A stretch of DNA of 64,000 bases from CAWKMN01 sp963850765 (GTDB lineage Bacteria > Chloroflexota > Anaerolineae > Aggregatilineales > Aggregatilineaceae): positions 682,001 to 746,000 of the forward strand of contig CAWKMN010000009.1 in NCBI GenBank assembly GCA_963850765.1, in the 5' to 3' direction. The notes beneath the pieces are model-generated. The model was given only the letters and a program-made list of their open reading frames with translations, ran no database searches and was not told where the DNA came from. Shown in pieces: positions 18,358 through 27,399 of this stretch. The first letter of the stretch is position 1, and each line of letters opens with the position of its first letter. A program made the position numbers and the translations under genes.

Positions 18358-18560
18358 CTAGAGGGTGTTATGCATTTGCTTTACCCCTAGCCGAGTCCGA
18401 CTTTTCCCGTAAGTGAGCCCCTCCCTAAATCCCTCCCCACGGCGTGGAGAGGTGACGCTGAAGTCTCTCTCCGTTTACGGGGAGCGGAGTTACGCCGGAG
18501 GGGTAAACGGACGGGGAAACTCATTTTTCGCCCGCCATCAAAGTGCATAACAGGCTCTAG
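18358..18560. repeat. MITE-like element with CTAGAG inverted termini carrying B1 hairpins
   Basis: Left end CTAGAGGGTGTTATGCATTT, right end AAGTGCATAACAGGCTCTAG: imperfect 20-base terminal inverted repeats enclosing two B1-type hairpins (CCTCCCCACGGCGTGGAGAGG and CTCCGTTTACGGGGAG). It is inserted between the inverted repeat at 18313 and the ArsR gene. A matching right end occurs at 24497-24516. Confidence 0.7.
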
Positions 18561-18581
18561 CAGCAGAGAAGCGAGGTCGTC

Positions 18582-19241
18582 ATGTCCACCACCCAATTTG
18601 ATCATCTGCTCACCTATCTCAAGGCTGTGGCCGATGAGAATCGCCTGAAGATGGTGATCCTGCTGAGCCAGCGCGAATACAGCGTCGGAGAACTGGCCGA
18701 GGCGCTGGAACTCACCGCGCCCACGGCATCCCACCATATCAGCAAACTGCGCGAGTGTGGTCTGGTGAATTTGAACGCGTCCGGCAACACCCATTACTAC
18801 CGCTTCAACGCCGCACTGTTCGACGGCGTCCGCCAGAATCTCATGGACGAGCGCACGCTGCGGATTATGCACCAGCAGCTGTTCAGCCCGGATTCCGACG
18901 AACTGCGCCGCGAGGCGGCCCAGCAGCGGGCGAAGGCCGGTGCCTGGATTGACGAGCTGGACGTAGACGACTTCGACCGGAAGGTGCTGCACGACTACAC
19001 CGAGGCCGGGCGGCTCACCACGATCCCGACGCGCTACAAAAAGCTCATGGCGGTGCTGCGCTGGCTGGCGACGAAGTTCGCGCCGGGCGTGAAATACACC
19101 GAGCGCGAGGTCAACGCCGTGCTGAGGGAGATCCATCCCGACTTCGCGCGGCTGCGCCGGGAGCTGATCGAAGCGAAGTTCCTGGAACGTCAGGGGGGTG
19201 GGGGGATGTACTGGCGCGCGCCGGGCGCTGCGAGCGAGTAG
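18582..19241 (+). CDS. ArsR-family transcriptional regulator with DUF2087 domain
   Basis: A 219-residue protein. Residues 1-80 form an ArsR winged helix: LLTYLKAVADENRLKMVILL, VGELAEALELTAPTASHHIS and NLNASGNTHYYRFNA. I see no ArsR-type cysteine cluster, so metal sensing is unlikely. Residues 130-219 match DUF2087 (KLMAVLRWLATKFAPGVKYT, EREVNAVLREIHPDFARLRR, GGMYWRAP), often fused to ArsR regulators of unknown signal. The ATG follows GCGAGG. The divergent gene at 17313-18218 and its own promoter are the likely targets. Confidence 0.85.
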   Translation: MSTTQFDHLLTYLKAVADENRLKMVILLSQREYSVGELAEALELTAPTASHHISKLRECGLVNLNASGNTHYYRFNAALFDGVRQNLMDERTLRIMHQQLFSPDSDELRREAAQQRAKAGAWIDELDVDDFDRKVLHDYTEAGRLTTIPTRYKKLMAVLRWLATKFAPGVKYTEREVNAVLREIHPDFARLRRELIEAKFLERQGGGGMYWRAPGAASE

Positions 19242-19314
19242 AGGTTCACCCTGGCGGTCAGCAGCAGGGGTAAACCCGGATACACGTTGACTATGAATTT
19301 AGCCACCGTTTTCT

Positions 19315-19534
19315 GTAGGGGTGTATGGCGATACGCCCAATTGGTGTCAAGCTAAGACAGGCACGGGGGCTATCGCCCCGATTAGCCCCTATCCCCCGGC
19401 CCCTTTCCCCACCAGGTGGAGAAAGGGGAGACGCCAAGTCCCTCTCCACTCTGTGGGGAGGGATTTAGGGAGGGGCTAAGCGGAAGGCCGCGCTTAAGTT
19501 GACGCATATTGGGCGTATTGCTATACGCCCCTAC
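19315..19534. repeat. Composite repeat: A-type ends enclosing a B1 double hairpin
   Basis: Left end GTAGGGGTGTATGGCGATAC and CGCCCAA, right end TTGGGCGTATTGC and TATACGCCCCTAC form inverted termini of about 26 bases. They enclose a B1 element at 19383-19479 (CCCCTTTCCCCACCAGGTGG and GGAGGGATTTAGGGAGGGG). It fills the gap between two convergent genes. Confidence 0.75.
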
Positions 19535-19572
19535 CGGGCGGGGCAAGCCCGCGCCCCTACCTACGGAATTGG

Positions 19573-20130
19573 CTATCCGAGCGGTGTCCATTCAATATTG
19601 ATATAGGTGGCGTTACCCTCACCGCCCCGATCGCGCGGGACCACGTCAGGATCGTAAAAGACGGTGAACGGGGTGCCCGGTGGCAAAAACCGCCGGCCAT
19701 ACGCATACAGCACGCCATAACTCATGTCGTCGGGATAGATCCCCGACTGGATCGTTTTGAAGGACATGTCACTGACTTTCTCGATGTGGATGCTCCCCAC
19801 GTCGCCGCCGCGATGCAGCCCCTGATACAGGCTGTCCCAGATCATCAGCACCTCTTCCAGGGTCGGATTCTCCATGCCGGGCGGCATCGGAACTCCTTCA
19901 CCGATTTTCATGCCGATCGCAACAAAACTGGTGGTCACGTCGCCAAGCTGGGCAATTTCATTCGTCGCATCCAGCAGCATACGCACCGGATACCACGTGA
20001 ACGGGTCCAGATTTACCATCCCATGTTTCTCCATAATGGGCCGGACTTCGTCACCCTGAAGATTGTCATACCACGAATTTAACAGAAGACCGAGCGTTTC
20101 TGTCCTGGGTGGGCAGGTTAGCTTACGCAT
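19573..20130 (-). CDS. Conserved hypothetical protein
   Basis: A 185-residue soluble protein with no recognised family. Visible stretches are TLGLLLNSWYDNLQGDEVRP, TWYPVRMLLDATNEIAQL, LEEVLMIWDSLYQGLHRGGD and a beta-rich C-terminus GTPFTVFYDPDVVPRDRGG. The long helical N-terminus followed by strands, together with an accessory-style isolated position, hints at a small-molecule sensor, but nothing confirms this. No signal peptide. The ATG at 20130 is followed by RKLTCPPRTE; GGGGAAAAGT precedes it. Confidence 0.55.
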   Translation of the reverse strand: MRKLTCPPRTETLGLLLNSWYDNLQGDEVRPIMEKHGMVNLDPFTWYPVRMLLDATNEIAQLGDVTTSFVAIGMKIGEGVPMPPGMENPTLEEVLMIWDSLYQGLHRGGDVGSIHIEKVSDMSFKTIQSGIYPDDMSYGVLYAYGRRFLPPGTPFTVFYDPDVVPRDRGGEGNATYINIEWTPLG

Positions 20131-20287
20131 ACTTTTCCCCTTTACCTACTCCCATTGGCCTATTTTCATTGTATCCCGGATTAATGAGTTTCAGATCGAT
20201 CATTTTGTTAACAAATGATTGAGAACTGTCAATTTTGCCACACATCGCTTTACCAGCTCAGTCTCAGAGGGTGTTTGCCAAGCTATT

Positions 20288-20396
20288 TTACCCCTCCCTA
20301 AACTCCCGAAACGGAGAGGGACTTGACACGCCCTCTTTCTCCGCGTGCGGGCATAAGGGGCGCGGACCGAAGGTCGGAGGGGGATAGGGGTAAACC
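20288..20396. repeat. B1 double-hairpin repeat
   Basis: ACCCCTCCCTAAACTCCCGA to GGGGGATAGGGGTAAACC, with the internal hairpin CTTTCTCCGCGTGCGGGCATAAGG, lying between two divergent genes. The rest of the gap (20131-20287 and 20397-20504) is AT-richer and holds no visible gene. Confidence 0.7.
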
Positions 20397-20504
20397 GTTT
20401 TAGATTCGAGGTCCGTGCGGCGGATACGCCCGGCGGCTTGTGCGGACATCATACTGATGGTAAACTGCGGGCAGACATACCGAACGCCTGAGGAGAAATG
20501 TCGT

Positions 20505-22013
20505 ATGGGCACAAGGATTACGGTAAATTTCGCGCGATGGCCGGCGCTGATACTGCTGGTTTCTCTGGCCTTAACCGGGTGTTTCCGGTCGGCGGGCAAG
20601 GATCTGCCACCAACTCAACCCGGCGATACCGTGCTGGTCGGGCAGAACCCCACCGTCACAACCCCGGAGGTACCGCTGCCAACGGCCGATACGACCGGCG
20701 GACCTACCGCCGAGGTCGCCACCGGGTTCCCGACGCCGATCGCGACGCTGTCCCCGTTCCCGACGCTGGCGCGCACCACGCCCACCGCGCGCGTGACGCA
20801 GGATGGGCAGGGCGGGCCGATCGTCCAGCAGCCGCCGACGCGGATCACCATCCAGCCGACGTTTACGCAGGCGACCCGCGTTGCGATCCAGCCCACTTTC
20901 ACCAGCCCCGCGACGCAGGCTGTCCAGGCGACGTATACGCCGCTGCCCACGTATACATCACAGCCCACCTTCACCCCGCTGGCAACTCAGGTCGTGGCTC
21001 AAGGGCCGTCTCAAGTGACGGTGCCGCCGACCTTTACGCGGGCCGCGCCAGCCGCCGCCGGGCAGCCGACTATTACGTTCACGCCGGTACCCTATAACCC
21101 GTTCTCGGCGACGCCCACCTATACGCCCTATCCACCCGCCGCGGCCCAGGTGCAGCCCGTCCAGCCGCAGGTGGTCGTTGTCACCCAGGCACCCGTCGAA
21201 GCCGTGCCGCTCGGTGAGCAGCCCACCCTGACGCTCGCGCCCGGCGGGCAGGGCGGTCCGGTCGTCGTGGAGACACCGGCAGCGGTAGCTCAGGTCGCCT
21301 CGCTGACGCCCGACCCCTTCGTCCAGGCAACCCCTCTGCCGCCGCAGGGTCCGACGCTGACCGGCGGCCAGATGACGGCCACGCAGATCGTCTATGGCGC
21401 GACGGCGACGATGGCCTATCTGCTGGGCACACCGATGTTCGGGACGCCGCCCGGTGGGCAGGTGCCCGGACAAACTCCGATCGTCGTCCCGCCGGGTCAG
21501 CTTCCGCCCAATGTCACGCTGGTGACGGCCACGCCGCTCGGCCAGCCGGGCATGTGCGGCGAGCACCGGATCGCCATCGGGGACACCCTGTCGCGGATCG
21601 CGCTGCAATATGGCCTGACGACGCAGCAGGTTGCCACGGCGAATAACATCACCAACCCGGATCTGATCGAAGCGGGCGACACGCTCCAGATCCCGTGTGC
21701 CACGCCGACCACCGGCGCGACGCCGATCCCCGGCCAGCCCACCACCGCCCCCACCACCGGCGGCCAGCAGGTCTACACCGTGCAGGCCGGCGACAACATC
21801 TACCGGATTTCGCTGCGGTTTGGGGTGGATATGGGTGAACTGGTGCGGATCAACGGGTTGAACGAAGTCACGATGAACTCGATCTACGTCGGGCAGACGC
21901 TCATCATCCCGGCGTCGGCGGTCATCGTGGCGACGCCCGTCCCTGGCACGCCGATCGTCGGCCCGACTCTGACGCCGTATATCATTATTGTGACGCCATC
22001 GACCATCGGGTAG
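20505..22013 (+). CDS. LysM-repeat lipoprotein with long Pro/Thr linker
   Basis: A 502-residue exported lipoprotein. The N-terminus MGTRITVNFARWPALILLVS, then LALTGCF, carries a lipobox (LTGC) with Cys near residue 24. Residues 30-345 are a low-complexity Pro/Thr/Gln linker with recurring PTFT/YTPLPTYT patterns, probably a wall-spanning stalk. Two LysM domains follow: EHRIAIGDTLSRIALQYGL to GDTLQIPC, and YTVQAGDNIYRISLRFGV to GQTLIIPA. LysM binds N-acetylglucosamine-containing glycan such as peptidoglycan. ATG 20505 has AGGAG nine bases upstream. The gene is monocistronic, with a terminator after it. Confidence 0.88.
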   Translation: MGTRITVNFARWPALILLVSLALTGCFRSAGKDLPPTQPGDTVLVGQNPTVTTPEVPLPTADTTGGPTAEVATGFPTPIATLSPFPTLARTTPTARVTQDGQGGPIVQQPPTRITIQPTFTQATRVAIQPTFTSPATQAVQATYTPLPTYTSQPTFTPLATQVVAQGPSQVTVPPTFTRAAPAAAGQPTITFTPVPYNPFSATPTYTPYPPAAAQVQPVQPQVVVVTQAPVEAVPLGEQPTLTLAPGGQGGPVVVETPAAVAQVASLTPDPFVQATPLPPQGPTLTGGQMTATQIVYGATATMAYLLGTPMFGTPPGGQVPGQTPIVVPPGQLPPNVTLVTATPLGQPGMCGEHRIAIGDTLSRIALQYGLTTQQVATANNITNPDLIEAGDTLQIPCATPTTGATPIPGQPTTAPTTGGQQVYTVQAGDNIYRISLRFGVDMGELVRINGLNEVTMNSIYVGQTLIIPASAVIVATPVPGTPIVGPTLTPYIIIVTPSTIG

Positions 22014-22045
22014 CAGGCGGGCAGGGAGAGCGCGAAGGAACTACC

Positions 22046-22079
22046 AGGGAGCGGCCCGCACATCGAGTCGCTCCCTTTT
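22046..22079 (+). terminator. Rho-independent terminator
   Basis: AGGGAGCG stem, a 15-base loop, CGCTCCCT, then TTTTG, 33 bases after the LysM gene stop codon. Confidence 0.7.
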
Positions 22080-22205
22080 GTCTGCGGACCCGGTCCCCCG
22101 CGTTTTTGGGGCGCTGTGCCGAATCAATATTGGGATGATAATCAGAAAAGCGCATCGTGCGACCGCGTCTTTCGACGGTGTCTTTCGACGTAAAGGGAAA
22201 ACATT

Positions 22206-22748
22206 ATGTCAGAACTGGACGAAATCATCCTGTCTTCTGAGCCAATCTATGACGGCACGCTGGTCAAGCTGTATAAGGACACGGTCCGGCTGCCCGACGG
22301 CAACGAGTCGTTCCGCGAGGTCGTGCGGCACCCCGGCGCAGTGGCGATGGTGCCGGTGCTGCCCAACGGGGATGTGCTGCTGGTCAAGCAGTTCCGCGCG
22401 GCCATCCAGCAGCAGTTGATCGAAATCCCGGCGGGGACGCTCAATCCCGGCGAAGATATGCTGGCGGCGGCGGCGCGCGAGCTTCAGGAGGAGATCGGCT
22501 ACCGGCCGGGCAAGCTGGAAAAGCTCGGGGCCGAATACACCGCACCCGGCTACACCACCGAGGTGATTCACCTGTTCCTGGCGACTCAGTTGGAGGTCGC
22601 GCGGCTGCCGATGGATACCGACGAGTTTATGGAGGTCGTGCAGATGCCGCTGGTCGAGGCCGTGCGGCAGGTGCTGCGCGGTCAATTCATGGACGGCAAA
22701 ACCCAGTTGGCGCTGCTGCTGGCCGCGGCCCATCTGCGCCGGAAGTGA
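22206..22748 (+). CDS. NUDIX hydrolase, ADP-ribose pyrophosphatase type
   Basis: A 180-residue cytoplasmic hydrolase. The Nudix box reads GTLNPGEDMLAAAARELQEE followed by IGY, matching Gx5Ex7REUxEExGU exactly. Preceding features (FREVVRHPGAVAMVPVLPNG, VLLVKQFRAAIQQQLIEIPA) are those of the ADP-ribose pyrophosphatase (NudF/YffH-like) branch, which splits ADP-ribose into AMP and ribose 5-phosphate. Substrate choice cannot be fixed from sequence alone. AAAGGGAAAA lies upstream of the ATG. No operon partner. Confidence 0.88.
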   Translation: MSELDEIILSSEPIYDGTLVKLYKDTVRLPDGNESFREVVRHPGAVAMVPVLPNGDVLLVKQFRAAIQQQLIEIPAGTLNPGEDMLAAAARELQEEIGYRPGKLEKLGAEYTAPGYTTEVIHLFLATQLEVARLPMDTDEFMEVVQMPLVEAVRQVLRGQFMDGKTQLALLLAAAHLRRK

Positions 22749-22767
22749 AGCTTACAGTCTGCTGCTG

Positions 22768-23017
22768 ACCCCTATCCCTCTGGCCCCTTTTCCCGCAAGC
22801 TCAGAAAGCGGAAAGGTGCCTTTCAGCTAATCCACGGACAGGTGATGTAGGGGCGGACCCCCGTGTCCGCCCGGCGCGGCGTTTCCGCGTGTCGCGCTTC
22901 GCGCGACTGGGAGCACACGGAGGTGCTCCCCTACATAAACTCTTGGAAGACACCCAAGGGGAAAAACGCGCTTCAAGTCCCTCTCCGCGTGCGGGGAGGG
23001 ATTTAGGGAGGGGTAAA
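22768..23017. repeat. B1 repeat interrupted by an A4 element
   Basis: The B1 left half (ACCCCTATCCCTCTGGCCCC) and right half (AAGTCCCTCTCCGCGTGCGG to GGGAGGGGTAAAAC) are separated by an A4 element at 22847-22934 (GTAGGGGCGGACCC to GGTGCTCCCCTAC). This parallels the nest at 15.5 kb. The remaining bases up to 23090 hold no gene. Confidence 0.7.
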
Positions 23018-23090
23018 ACTTCAGAATGCGCTTCGCAGTTTACCCGAACTCCGCTACGCTGGCTGACCGCTGAAAGCTGACGGCTCCGCC

Positions 23091-24269
23091 TTACACCCGC
23101 ACCACCCGATCCGCGAGCAGATTACCGACGCGATCCAGCGCGCGCTGAATGTTCTCCATCGAGTTCGTGTACGAGATGCGCAGGTAGCCCGCGCCGTGCT
23201 GGCCAAAGGCCGTACCCGGCAGCAGCGCCACATTCGCCCGTTCCAGGATCTCGTTCGCCATGTCCTCGGACGACAGCCCAAACGCCCGGATATTCGGGAA
23301 GGCGTAAAACGCGCCCTGCGGCGTGCGGCACGTCACGCCAGGGATCGCGTTCAGCCCGGCCACGACCACATCCCGGCGCTGCTGGTACGCCGCGACCATC
23401 GCATCGACGCCCGCCTGCGAGCTGCGGATCGCTTCGATCCCGGCGTATTGGGTGAAATGCGCCGTACAGCCGACGGAATGCGTCAGCAGCAGGCTCACGC
23501 GATCGGCCAGCGCTTCGGGCATGATGCCAAAGCCCAGCCGCCAGCCGGTCATCGAATAGGTCTTGGAGAACCCGTCCATAATGATCGTGCGCTCCGCCAT
23601 ACCGGGCAGGGCCGCGATGCTCGGCGCGTCCACGCCGTCGAACAGAATCCGCCGGTAGATCTCGTCGGAGAGCACCCAGCAGTCATGCCGCTGTGCCGCC
23701 GCCGCGATATGCTCCAGGTCCGCCAGGGGGATGACGCTGCCGGTGGGATTGCACGGCGAATTGAGGATGATCAGCTTCGTCCGGGCGCTGACCAGCCGAT
23801 CAAACGCATTGAGATCGAACGAAAAGTCGTTTTCTTCCAGCAGCGGCACCGGGACCGGCGTGCCGCCCGCGACCTCGATCATGGCCTCGTAGGTCGGGAA
23901 GCCGGGATCGGGATAGATCACCTCGTCGCCCGGCTCGACCAGCGCCAGCGTTGGGAAAAAGAGATTCGGCTTGGCTCCCGGCGCGATGATCACCTGCTGC
24001 GGGCGGACCGTCATGCCGCGGCGCGGCCCGGCGTCCTCCGCGATGACCTCGCGCAGATCCACCAGTCCGCGCGGGGGGTTGTATTTCGTCCGTCCCTCGG
24101 TGATGGCCTTGATCCCGGCCAGGCTGATATGCGGCGGAGTCTCGAAATCCGGCTCGCCAATCTCCAGGTGGATCACGTCCCGGCCCGCTCGTTCGAGTTC
24201 CTGGGCGCGCGCCAACACCTGATACGCGCCCTCGGCCCGGAGCCTGGATACCCGCTGTGCAAATGCCAT
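23091..24269 (-). CDS. Pyridoxal phosphate-dependent aminotransferase, class I/II (AspC-like)
   Basis: A 392-residue fold-type I aminotransferase. It starts MAFAQRVSRLRAEGAYQVLA; the family motif VIHLEIGEPDFETPPHI is followed by KYNPPRGLVDLREVIAED, the cofactor Asn in LNSPCNPTG, Asp/Tyr in VLSDEIYRRI, the Schiff-base Lys in DGFSKTYSMTGWRLGF and the carboxylate-binding Arg in GYLRISY. This places it among aspartate/alanine-type transaminases. The precise amino acid is not readable. The ATG at 24269 is preceded by GAGGAG; an upstream in-frame start is rejected because homology begins here. It stands between repeat blocks. Confidence 0.88.
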   Translation of the reverse strand: MAFAQRVSRLRAEGAYQVLARAQELERAGRDVIHLEIGEPDFETPPHISLAGIKAITEGRTKYNPPRGLVDLREVIAEDAGPRRGMTVRPQQVIIAPGAKPNLFFPTLALVEPGDEVIYPDPGFPTYEAMIEVAGGTPVPVPLLEENDFSFDLNAFDRLVSARTKLIILNSPCNPTGSVIPLADLEHIAAAAQRHDCWVLSDEIYRRILFDGVDAPSIAALPGMAERTIIMDGFSKTYSMTGWRLGFGIMPEALADRVSLLLTHSVGCTAHFTQYAGIEAIRSSQAGVDAMVAAYQQRRDVVVAGLNAIPGVTCRTPQGAFYAFPNIRAFGLSSEDMANEILERANVALLPGTAFGQHGAGYLRISYTNSMENIQRALDRVGNLLADRVVRV

Positions 24270-24356
24270 AAGTCTATTGCTCCTCAAGAAAAAAGTCTCA
24301 ATACCCGATCCATTGTAGCGCAAAACGCAGAAGGGGATTGCCCGGCCTCGCGGATA

Positions 24357-24582
24357 CGCCCCTATCCCCGCCGAGCCCGGTGGCCCCCTTATCCCCGCAC
24401 GCGGAGAAAGGGGAGCGCCGCAAGTCCCTCTCCGTTTACGGGGAGGGATTTAGGGAGGGGTAAACGCACGGGAAAAATACCTGTTCGTCGACGCTTAAGT
24501 ACATAACACGCTCTAGGGGAACGTGAGCAATCGCCGCCGGCTCCCCCTCTCCGCGCGTGGAGAGGGGGACGGGGGGTGAGGT
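24357..24582. repeat. B1 element, CTAGAG terminus and B2 hairpin
   Basis: B1 double hairpin at 24357-24465, an element end AAGTACATAACACGCTCTAG at 24497-24516 matching the right terminus of the element at 18358-18560, and a B2 hairpin CCCTCTCCGCGCGTGGAGAGGG at 24543-24566. The gap between divergent genes is otherwise empty. Confidence 0.75.
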
Positions 24583-24662
24583 AAAAAATGCGAGGGACCA
24601 TTTGCCAATCCATCCCGGCTTGGGGTATGCTGGCGGCTGTGCACCGGAAGGATAAGCCGCTT

Positions 24663-25346
24663 ATGCCCGCCACACCGCCACCCGAGAACGCCTGGCCTGC
24701 TACGTCCGGCCGGCCCTGGATCAAGACCGCCACCCGTTTGCTGCTGCGGATCGTCTGCCGCTACGAAATCATTGGCCGGGAAAATCTCGACCTTCAGCCG
24801 CCCTATATTGTCGTCGCCAACCATCTGAGCTACTGGGATATTCCGGTGGTCTACAGCGCGCCGCCGATCCCGATGGTCGGAATGGCCGCGCGCAAGTACA
24901 AAGATACCTGGAAAGAGCCGTTTTTTACGCTGTTCCCGCTGATCTGGGTCGAGCAGTTTTCGGCGGATCGCCGCGCGCTGCAAGACGCGATCACGGTGCT
25001 TAAGGGCGGCGCAGCGCTCGGTCTCGCGCCGGAGGGCACACGCAGCAGAACGAACCAGTTGAGCGAGGGACGCCCCGGCGTGGCGTTTATCGCCACCCGT
25101 GCCAACGTGCCGATTGTGCCCGGCTGCGTCATGGGCACCGAGAAGATCCTCAAACATCCGCGCCCGCATGTTGTCGCGCGCTTTGGCAAAGCGTTCCGGC
25201 TGCCCGAAGGCCGCGCCAAAGGTGACGAACTCGACGCGCACACCGAGCGCATCATGTGCGCGATTGCGGCGCTGCTGCCCGAGGAATATCATGGGTTCTA
25301 TGCGGGCAACCCGCTGATCGACGAGATGCGGCAGATCGTGACCTGA
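24663..25346 (+). CDS. plsC: 1-acyl-sn-glycerol-3-phosphate acyltransferase
   Basis: A 227-residue membrane-associated acyltransferase making phosphatidic acid from lysophosphatidate and an acyl donor. Motif I is VVANHLSYWDIPV (HX4D), motif III LGLAPEGTRSR with the EGTR signature, and motif IV VPIVPGC. A hydrophobic N-terminal helix (TATRLLLRIVCRY) fits the family. ATG 24663 is chosen because GGAAGGAT lies nine bases upstream; an in-frame ATG at 24588 lies in repeat-derived sequence. It is followed after 12 bases by the next gene, so they are probably co-transcribed. Confidence 0.88.
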   Translation: MPATPPPENAWPATSGRPWIKTATRLLLRIVCRYEIIGRENLDLQPPYIVVANHLSYWDIPVVYSAPPIPMVGMAARKYKDTWKEPFFTLFPLIWVEQFSADRRALQDAITVLKGGAALGLAPEGTRSRTNQLSEGRPGVAFIATRANVPIVPGCVMGTEKILKHPRPHVVARFGKAFRLPEGRAKGDELDAHTERIMCAIAALLPEEYHGFYAGNPLIDEMRQIVT

Positions 25347-25358
25347 GAGGACAAGCGC

Positions 25359-25817
25359 ATGGCAAACCTGATCACCACGTGGGATAACGACGAACATACC
25401 ATCATGCTGGTCACATACCAGCCCGGCTGGACCTGGGATGACCTCGAAGCGAATATGATGGTTGAGGAGGCGATGCTAAGCAGCGTCGAGCACAAGGTCG
25501 ATGTGATTGCGGATTTCCGCGATACGCAGCTTCCGCCCGGCGCGATCGGCCGCCTGCCGAAGATCGCGCAGTCGCCGCCCTATACACACCCCAACAGCGG
25601 CTTCATGGTCATGGTCGGATCGCCCGCCTTTATGGAAGAGGTCGTGGGCGTGTACAAGCGTGTCTATGGGCAGGCGGCCAAGCTCACCATGGTGCAGGAT
25701 CTGGACGAAGCCCGCGCGCTGATCCGCCAGCGCCGCGCCGACGCCACCCGTGAGACGCAGGAACGCCGCGCGGTGAGCGATCAAGACACAGCGGAGGAGC
25801 CTCCCAGCGAGTCGTAA
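25359..25817 (+). CDS. Hypothetical protein, possible STAS/SpoIIAA-like fold
   Basis: A 152-residue soluble protein. Residues 1-115 alternate strands and helices: MANLITTWDNDEHTIMLVTY, WTWDDLEANMMVEEAMLSS, KVDVIADFRDTQLPPGAIGR and GFMVMVGSPAFMEEVVGVY. The order strand, helix, strand with a conserved DFRD segment resembles the SpoIIAA-like/STAS fold, but this is a fold-level guess. The C-terminal 40 residues are charged and probably disordered. It follows plsC by 12 bases. Confidence 0.55.
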   Translation: MANLITTWDNDEHTIMLVTYQPGWTWDDLEANMMVEEAMLSSVEHKVDVIADFRDTQLPPGAIGRLPKIAQSPPYTHPNSGFMVMVGSPAFMEEVVGVYKRVYGQAAKLTMVQDLDEARALIRQRRADATRETQERRAVSDQDTAEEPPSES

Positions 25818-25920
25818 CAGCCAGGGCATCATCCGAACGACTACCAAACGGGGCACGAGTCCCTCTATTAACCGATGCTGCGATGACCAACGTTCGATGA
25901 ATCGCTCACAGGAGATCACA

Positions 25921-26492
25921 ATGCAGCCGTGGACCACGCGATTAGCTACTATGGAAGACATCGAGGCGCTGCAGCAGTTGATCAGCGTCTCGGCACGGGG
26001 ACTCAACAGCGAGCATTATACGTCCGAACAGGTCGAGAGCATCCTCAAATACGTGTACGGAGTTGATACACAGTTGATTCTCGACGGCACCTATTTCATC
26101 GTGCAGGATGGGCCAGCCTTCATCGGATGTGGAGGATGGAGCCGCCGCAATACCCTGTATGGTGGCGACCAACTCAAGGCGGATGATGTGGATAATCTGC
26201 TCAATCCGGCAGCGGACGCGGCGCGCATCCGCGCTTTTTTTGTTCATCCCGACTGGGCGCGCAAAGGCATTGGCAGTCTGCTGATGAGGGCCTGCGAACA
26301 GGCCGCGCGGGAAGCCGGGTTCCATCGTATGGAACTGATGGCGACTCTGACGGGCGAGCTGTTATATGCGCGGTTTGGCTTTGAAACGTCGAAGAGGTGG
26401 ATGTCGTGCTGCCAGATGGCAACGTGATGAAAGTCCGCCGGATGACCACAGCGATTACCTCGACTGGAATAGGATCAACACATTTCTTTTAA
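25921..26492 (+). CDS. GNAT-family N-acetyltransferase (single-base frameshift near 3' end)
   Basis: About 190 residues. Core motif A reads RIRAFFVHPDWARKGIGSLL with the acetyl-CoA pyrophosphate loop R-K-G-I-G. The flanking segments ATMEDIEALQQLISVS, YFIVQDGPAFIGCGGW and AGFHRMELMATLTGELLYARFGF are typical of GNAT proteins acting on small molecules. After FGFE one base appears missing near 26386. Restoring it reads VEEVDVVLPDGNVMKVRRM and a stop at 26492, only 14 bases before the next gene; uncorrected, the stop is at 26427. AGGAG precedes ATG 25921. Substrate unknown. Confidence 0.75.
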
Positions 26493-26506
26493 AAGGAGTT
26501 AGCCCA

Positions 26507-27367
26507 ATGAACTTAAGCGACATCAAGCAGATCGGCGTGATCGGAGCCGGGGCGATGGGCCACGGCATCGCGCAGGTGTGCGCGCTGAACGGCTACAAAG
26601 TCGTGATGGTGGACGTGAATCCGGCCGCGCTCGACCAGGGCCTCAGCAATGTCACCCGCAGTGTGGAAAAACTCCACGCCAAGAATCGCATCACCGACGA
26701 TCAATACCGCGCCGCCACGGAGAATATCCAGACCAGCATCAACCTCCCCGATCTCCACAATGCGGATGTGGTCATCGAAGCGGCGAGCGAGCGGCGCGAT
26801 CTCAAGCTGGACATCTTCGCGCGGCTGGACTCGATCACGCGCCCGGCGGCGATCCTGGCGAGCAACACGTCGTCCATCTCGATCACGGAGATCGGCGCGG
26901 CGACGAAACGCCCGGACAAGGTCATCGGGATGCACTTTATGAACCCGGTCCCGCTGATGCAGCTGGTCGAGGTCATTCGCGGACTGGCGACCAGCCCTGA
27001 CACGCTGAATGTCATCATGGCGCTGGCCGACCGGCTGGGTAAAACCCCGGTCGAAGCGGCCGATTATCCCGGCTTTATCGCCAATCGTATCCTGATCCCG
27101 ATGATTAATGAGGCGATCTTCGCGCTGATGGAGGGAGTCGGCACCGCCGACGCGATCGACACGGTGATGAAACTCGGCATGAATCACCCGATGGGACCGC
27201 TGACCCTGGCCGATTTTATCGGGCTGGACGTGGTGCTCAGCATCCTCGATGTGCTGTACGAGGGCTTTGGCGATCCGAAATACCGCGCGTGCCCGCTGCT
27301 CCGGCAGATGGTCGCGGCGGGGCATCTGGGCCGCAAGACCGAGCGGGGATTTTATACCTACGACTAG
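26507..27367 (+). CDS. hbd: 3-hydroxyacyl-CoA (3-hydroxybutyryl-CoA) dehydrogenase
   Basis: A 286-residue short type enzyme that reduces acetoacetyl-CoA to 3-hydroxybutyryl-CoA or runs in reverse in beta-oxidation. NAD-binding motif IGVIGAGAMGHGIAQV at the N-terminus, catalytic His in KVIGMHFMNPVPLMQLVEVI, NxxS-type LASNTSSISI, and the C-terminal domain ADYPGFIANRILIPMINEA and MNHPMGPLTLADFIGLD are complete. AAAGGAG at 26492-26498 and the short gap from the GNAT gene suggest co-transcription. A thiolase lies in the same window but 33 kb away. Confidence 0.93.
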   Translation: MNLSDIKQIGVIGAGAMGHGIAQVCALNGYKVVMVDVNPAALDQGLSNVTRSVEKLHAKNRITDDQYRAATENIQTSINLPDLHNADVVIEAASERRDLKLDIFARLDSITRPAAILASNTSSISITEIGAATKRPDKVIGMHFMNPVPLMQLVEVIRGLATSPDTLNVIMALADRLGKTPVEAADYPGFIANRILIPMINEAIFALMEGVGTADAIDTVMKLGMNHPMGPLTLADFIGLDVVLSILDVLYEGFGDPKYRACPLLRQMVAAGHLGRKTERGFYTYD

Positions 27368-27399
27368 GATCGACTTCTGAGGAGATTCGATCTGTTGAC

